A stretch of DNA of 64,000 bases from Lingula anatina (Eukaryota; Brachiopoda; Lingulata; Lingulida; Lingulidae), in contig NW_019773914.1 of the NCBI RefSeq assembly GCF_001039355.2, positions 304,260 through 368,259 on the forward strand, read 5' to 3'. The notes under the pieces were generated by a model that saw nothing but the letters and a program-made list of their open reading frames with translations, made no database searches and was not told the origin of the DNA. Position numbers and translations under genes: made by a program. Below are positions 60,019 through 64,000 of the stretch, in pieces (the stretch's first letter is position 1; every line of letters begins with the position of its first letter).

Positions 60019-63000
60019 TTATGCTTGACAGACAAAATGCCAGGCTCTCGAACAGCGTTGATCAATCCAGGAGACCGAATTCACGTCCATGTCCATGCAG
60101 TTCTCGTTAGTACCGCCATTAGGTTCTGCCCCTCCCCAGGCGGAGTAGGACACCACCTCCCCCGTGGACGCCGTCCACCGCCAGACGCCTTCCTGGGAGA
60201 TATCGTCTGCTCCTAACCATATGCGGCTCGCTGCTCGTGATTTTGAAAGAAATAAGAAAGTAAACATTGTTGAAATTCGTGTTGAAATTAAACTAGTCTG
60301 TTTAGTAAACTGTTATGAGATTTTACATTTTCTTATTTGCTGACACTAGCGACAACTAAAGACACAGTTCATTGATAAAGTTTCCCGTTGGACATCGAGA
60401 CGCCCCAAGAGAGCGAAAGTTTACGTGTGCAAAAAAGGTAAATAAATCAATCAATAAAATGATAATGAAATAATAATAAAACCTAATAAAAAATAATAAC
60501 ATCTTATATCATTTCAGGAAATGTAATCGGATAGTGGCACAATTAATCTACATATTTGACATCATTGTCCGTAACTTAGTTGGGTGGGTCCTGCTACATG
60601 TGGTTTGTATACACTGTATACTCTGTACTTTCCTAGACCCTACATGTGTTTTACTAATTGTGGAATGACCTAGGGGAATCTCGCTAAATTGCTTTCATCT
60701 TAAGGGACTTAGATGTCTGTCACGCCTACTGAAGCTGCTAGGTGGTAATTAACTCTCATTTTTAATTAGCAGCTAGTTGACGTGCCAGATACCTAAGCTG
60801 CTTAAGCTAAAAGCAATTTAGCGAGAAACGATCTACAATGTAGGTATGGGAACCCAGTCTAAGTGATAATTCCTTACGTTTTGATGACAGAGTGTTCAGG
60901 TAATCCACCAGACAGTCCAGCTGTTGTGGAGATGTGGGCGTGGCCAGGTGCATGGAGTTATATGATTGACAGTACTGCACCGCGGAATCGTGAGTTCTCG
61001 AGGAGGCGACATATTGATATTCTGGACACGCCCCTGGAAAATATAGGTCAAGGTCAAAGGTCAATTCATGAGAACGAGGTAGTACCGAATAAATAGATTA
61101 ATGTACATGTAATTATAAATAAAAAAATGGATAATTACAGATAACAACATATTCTCTAATGAAGTTATTTTGTGTCATCAACCGAAAAAGAGACACAGAT
61201 GCAGAAATTTCTCATCTGATTCCACCAAAACCCAAAACTGCAGTCCGTCAAACAGAGAACGAGTGGAAGGAATATGGAAAGTTATCTATTAAGTTTGATG
61301 AAACGCGGCTTTCCATGGCTCATTATCCATAGATCGATAATAAAATGACGGCAAAGTTGAAAAGATGAAGCCGTTGAAGAGATCAGCATAAATACGTCAC
61401 AAATTGAAAAGAGGGGACAAGAATCAGCTTGTACAAAGTCTGCAGAGGACAAGTTAATTTTCTTCTTTAAAAAGTAAATGTAGAAAATATTCCAACATAT
61501 ATTATTTCGACAATGTGTTTTTCGGCTACGGGCGTAATATTAAATGGAATAGTAATACGTGTATATGTGTAGTATAACGCTTACTGTATGAAATTAAGGT
61601 TTATTTTGTAAAGAAGCACACCCAGTGTATATGGATACCGTGACAGGTATGGGTCAATACTCACCTCTCAAAGAGCAAGTTGTCGACTCTGTCCCGACCT
61701 CTAACTGAAAAACGAGGAAATCGGTCAGTAATATGACGGTGTGTATTTTCCTGAATCTCATCCAAATGCATTAAAACATTGTGCAATCAATTCGCTGTTC
61801 AAATAGGCACAGATAAAGCCATTGACAGTGCTTTTAGTTATTGATCAGAACTGAGCGTTCATGTCGGAAAAGAAATGAAACATGACACTCATTTACCAGA
61901 GAAAAATACATAGCAAAACGTCGATTTCTTTTATACTGCTTGAGCGGATATACTGGGGCATTTATCATGAAGTATTTCCACGCGCTAGTCCATTTCATTT
62001 ATAATTGTAACAAGTTGGTCACATTACAAAAGCGTTGTAAGTTGCCCTTTAGCTATTTACATGAGAAAAAAATGTACAGAAAAGTTAATATTAAGCGTTA
62101 TGTTATGACACGCTGACCCTATTGATCTTAAAACAGGAAATTGGAAAATAAAAAAGAAAAATGAAATTATTGGCACGCCAAACTTCCGTCTCTTTACGTG
62201 TTTATAAACAAAAGGCAAGAAATCGATAAGCCAAAAAGAGACACTACAGACAGATAAAAACTCCACAGAATTATAACGCTTTCAGTTAAGAAGCAGGCGA
62301 ATATTGTTGGGAAAAATAAATATAGAATTAGATAAATAAATAAATTAATTAATATGAGCAGGGTCCTTTCTGTGGCCGTATTCACAACAAAGGTTGATAC
62401 ACGAACTAACAGACTTGCCGATCAAATGCCCAGCCCACTTGAAAGCTTACCGCGTGAACCCCGCGATCTGTTAGTCTGCAGATTATCTTATGATTTACGG
62501 TTGAGACGATCTGTTATAAATTAGTCTGTGAAGAGCCCAGAAGGGTTCCATCCAACTCTTACATGTAATAACCAAGGGGAAAAACCAGTGCTCAATTTAC
62601 TGTAAGTGTAGAACGGTGGGAGTGCCGTAATTTGCAGGGGAGATATGATATCATTTTTCTTAAGTTGAGTTAAAAAATATTAAAAAGCATTCTATTCTAT
62701 TCGTTCCTATCCCGTCCTGTCCCATTCCATTTCATTTCATTCTATCCTATCCTATTTTGTTTTATCCTATCCTACCCAATCTTATTCTATTCTATTCTAT
62801 TGTACAGAATGTTTAGTCAAGTTTTTTGTTCAAAATGAACAGCTGCGAAACTTTGAAAGCACACCACTAAACCATACGAAATAACAGCACTAAGCAACTA
62901 CATGTACGTACTAAATATTCTACCTGTTCAAAAAACCTGAATCCTTCCCCGTCCGAAACCCCAGAGCCTTTCTCATCAGAGCGTCCCCCAACTAACTGAC

Positions 63001-63250
63001 ACACACTCCGACTTCCATTTTGGTACAAATTAAAGCCTTGGCATTGTGGGGTGGTAGTGGTACATCGCAAAGCGCACTCTGTCCTCGTATTCACGTAATA
63101 CGTAGCTGTGACGTTGGCGTGGTACACGTTGTTGGAGCAGCCAGACGGTGCGACGTATCGGTGTTGCCTTGATGCTCTTTCACACTGAACAGTCACCAGA
63201 GCTAGTGTCACTATCCCTGTCAGCACACGCTTGATCACACTGAGGGCCAT
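60019..63250 (-). CDS. Lectin 7: divergent, inverted PAN-like plus C-type lectin protein
   Basis: Minus-strand exons 63250-62924, 61704-61665, 61033-60878 and 60230-60019 (TAA) have the same phases (0, 1, 1) as the other six and give 244 residues. The signal peptide includes MALSVIKRVLTGIVTLALVT. The PAN-like part has APSGCSNNV, CALRCTTTTPQCQGFNLY and VCQLVGG, ending RFFEQ. Micro-exon 2 reads LEVGTESTTCSLR. The CTLD has QYCQSYNSMHLATPTS, IWLGADDI, WRWTASTGEVVSY, EPN, ENCMDM, SWIDQRC and FVCQA. EPN is kept, but the WND motif is WID, so one calcium ligand is lost and sugar binding may be weakened or altered. An extra Cys (LDCLVDYL) lies in exon 3. It diverges strongly from lectins 1-6 and looks like the oldest copy. 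Confidence 0.85.
60672..60832. mobile_element. MITE with CTCGCTAAATTGCTTT ends
   Basis: Left 'tctcgctaaattgctttcat' and right 'aaaagcaatttagcgaga' are near-perfect inverted repeats of about 20-25 bp. Core words 'cacgcctactgaagct' and 'ggtggtaattaactctc' resemble the MITEs at 37089 and 52925. It lies in intron 3 of lectin 7. Confidence 0.65.
61045..61063 (-). promoter_or_regulatory. TGACCTTGACCT element before exon 3 of lectin 7
   Basis: On the minus strand TTTGACCTTGACCT, preceded by another TTGACC, sits 12 bp from the acceptor. This is the same motif in the same place as in the six plus-strand genes. Confidence 0.5.
62690..62805. repeat. Degenerate pentanucleotide (TATTC/TATCC)n repeat
   Basis: About 20 imperfect 5-bp units in intron 1 of lectin 7. 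Confidence 0.85.
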
Positions 63251-64000
63251 GTTTCACCTGCTAAGGGTCTCTTTACTTCTAAGTTGAAAATCAACTCCCT
63301 AAATAAGATTGCACTTAATGATTAAGTACGTTTTCTACCGGGTAAACAAATGTATCGATTACGCGCGTGGGTAATGGACTATTTCTACTTAATATATAGG
63401 CATACTAATTGCACTGGGTTGATTCTTTGCATCAGTTTTTTAATAATTTGTCCACGCTGTACCAGTATTGTTGACCATCTTCGATTAGTCGCTGCGTATG
63501 ACAAATTGATTTAACTTTTTTACTTTTGTATTCGTATTTTAAACACTTTTTTTCAATCAATACATTTTTTATCACTTAATGTTTACATATATTTCAAATT
63601 AATTATTGCCACTGGCCCAAAAACCACACAGAATTTTTTTTTCTTATATATATACTGATGGAAACAATTAGATTTATTTGTGGGTTGGCTCTAATTTTAT
63701 GATTTAATCGGTATTCACTCGATCTTTTCAATGAGCAAAAAAGAATGCACCTTTCAAACTTTCAAACACATAACTTTATAATCACAAGTTTACATTTCTA
63801 TGTAGCATTTGTGGTCTTTTTTCTGCATAAAATAGGACTATAGAGCTACCTGTTTATTTATTTATTATTTATTTATTTATTATACAAACCTTCTCCAGGT
63901 CTGAATAATGAGACAACTAAAGAGGTGCTAAACATTATTTGCCTATATGAAATATACGACTGAAGATCTGATACCTTTGACTCTTCTTTTTTATTCTGCT
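63251..64000. other. 5' flank of lectin 7, no further gene seen
   Basis: AT-rich; contains a (TTTA)n stretch at about 63855-63885. No clear TATA box at the expected distance and no other exon. Confidence 0.5.

Noticed and set aside
1-64000. CRISPR array, operons, rRNA or tRNA genes
   Set aside because: The window is eukaryotic with spliced genes; no regularly spaced short repeats with unique spacers, no rRNA-like conserved blocks and no convincing tRNA cloverleaf were seen.

Overview
This is eukaryotic, metazoan DNA: AT-rich, split genes with GT-AG introns, low gene density and many decayed DNA transposons, MITEs and microsatellites. The gene content (IAP with BIR and RING domains, a GT15-type mannosyltransferase, a receptor-ectodomain-like protein and a tandem lectin family) suggests a marine invertebrate, most likely a lophotrochozoan such as a bivalve, other mollusc or brachiopod. 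The species cannot be read from the sequence, and this assignment is inference. An assembly gap of 167 N lies at 11047-11213.

Layout. (1) 1-9800: an inhibitor-of-apoptosis gene (2294-4823, + strand, four coding exons, two BIR domains and a RING), with a Tc1-like transposase relic upstream and a piggyBac-like relic just downstream. Fold-back Harbinger-type MITEs, an unidentified possible exon and a 56-bp minisatellite follow. (2) 10002-10749 (- strand): the last exon of a GT15/KRE2-type mannosyltransferase whose upstream exons I could not find. (3) 13848-16292 (+): a three-exon gene for a secreted or membrane-anchored cysteine-rich protein that resembles the extracellular part of lophotrochozoan secretin-type GPCRs but stops at a C-terminal hydrophobic segment with no 7TM. 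(4) 18728-63250: seven paralogous genes for small secreted lectins. Each has a signal peptide, a PAN/apple-like domain and a C-type lectin domain (CTLD). Six are on + and one divergent copy is on - at the right end.

All seven lectin genes share one structure: exon 1 (327 nt: signal peptide and PAN-like), a 40-nt micro-exon 2, exon 3 (150-156 nt: first half of CTLD) and exon 4 (209-212 nt: second half of CTLD with EPN and WND motifs). Intron phases are 0, 1, 1. All seven reading frames look intact, with predicted products of 241-244 residues. The array grew by segmental duplication: lectins 2 and 3 lie in one pair of blocks, lectins 4, 5 and 6 in three blocks of about 5.3-5.8 kb. Lectins 4-6 share a non-LTR reverse transcriptase relic in intron 1, so that insertion predates their duplication. 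Lectin 1 has long introns that hold a 4.27-kb P-superfamily element (8-bp target duplication, THAP domain halves) and a 1.66-kb Tc1/mariner element with perfect 28-bp terminal inverted repeats (TIRs). The block of lectin 2 was later hit by a pogo-like element and by two other insertions absent from the lectin 3 block.

The most interesting points are the expanded PAN-CTLD cluster (a plausible pathogen-recognition repertoire), a TGACCTTGACCT-type repeat kept just 5' of exon 3 in all seven genes including the inverted one, and the dated transposon insertions. Exon boundaries were placed by eye from frame, splice consensus and agreement among paralogs. No database search was possible.
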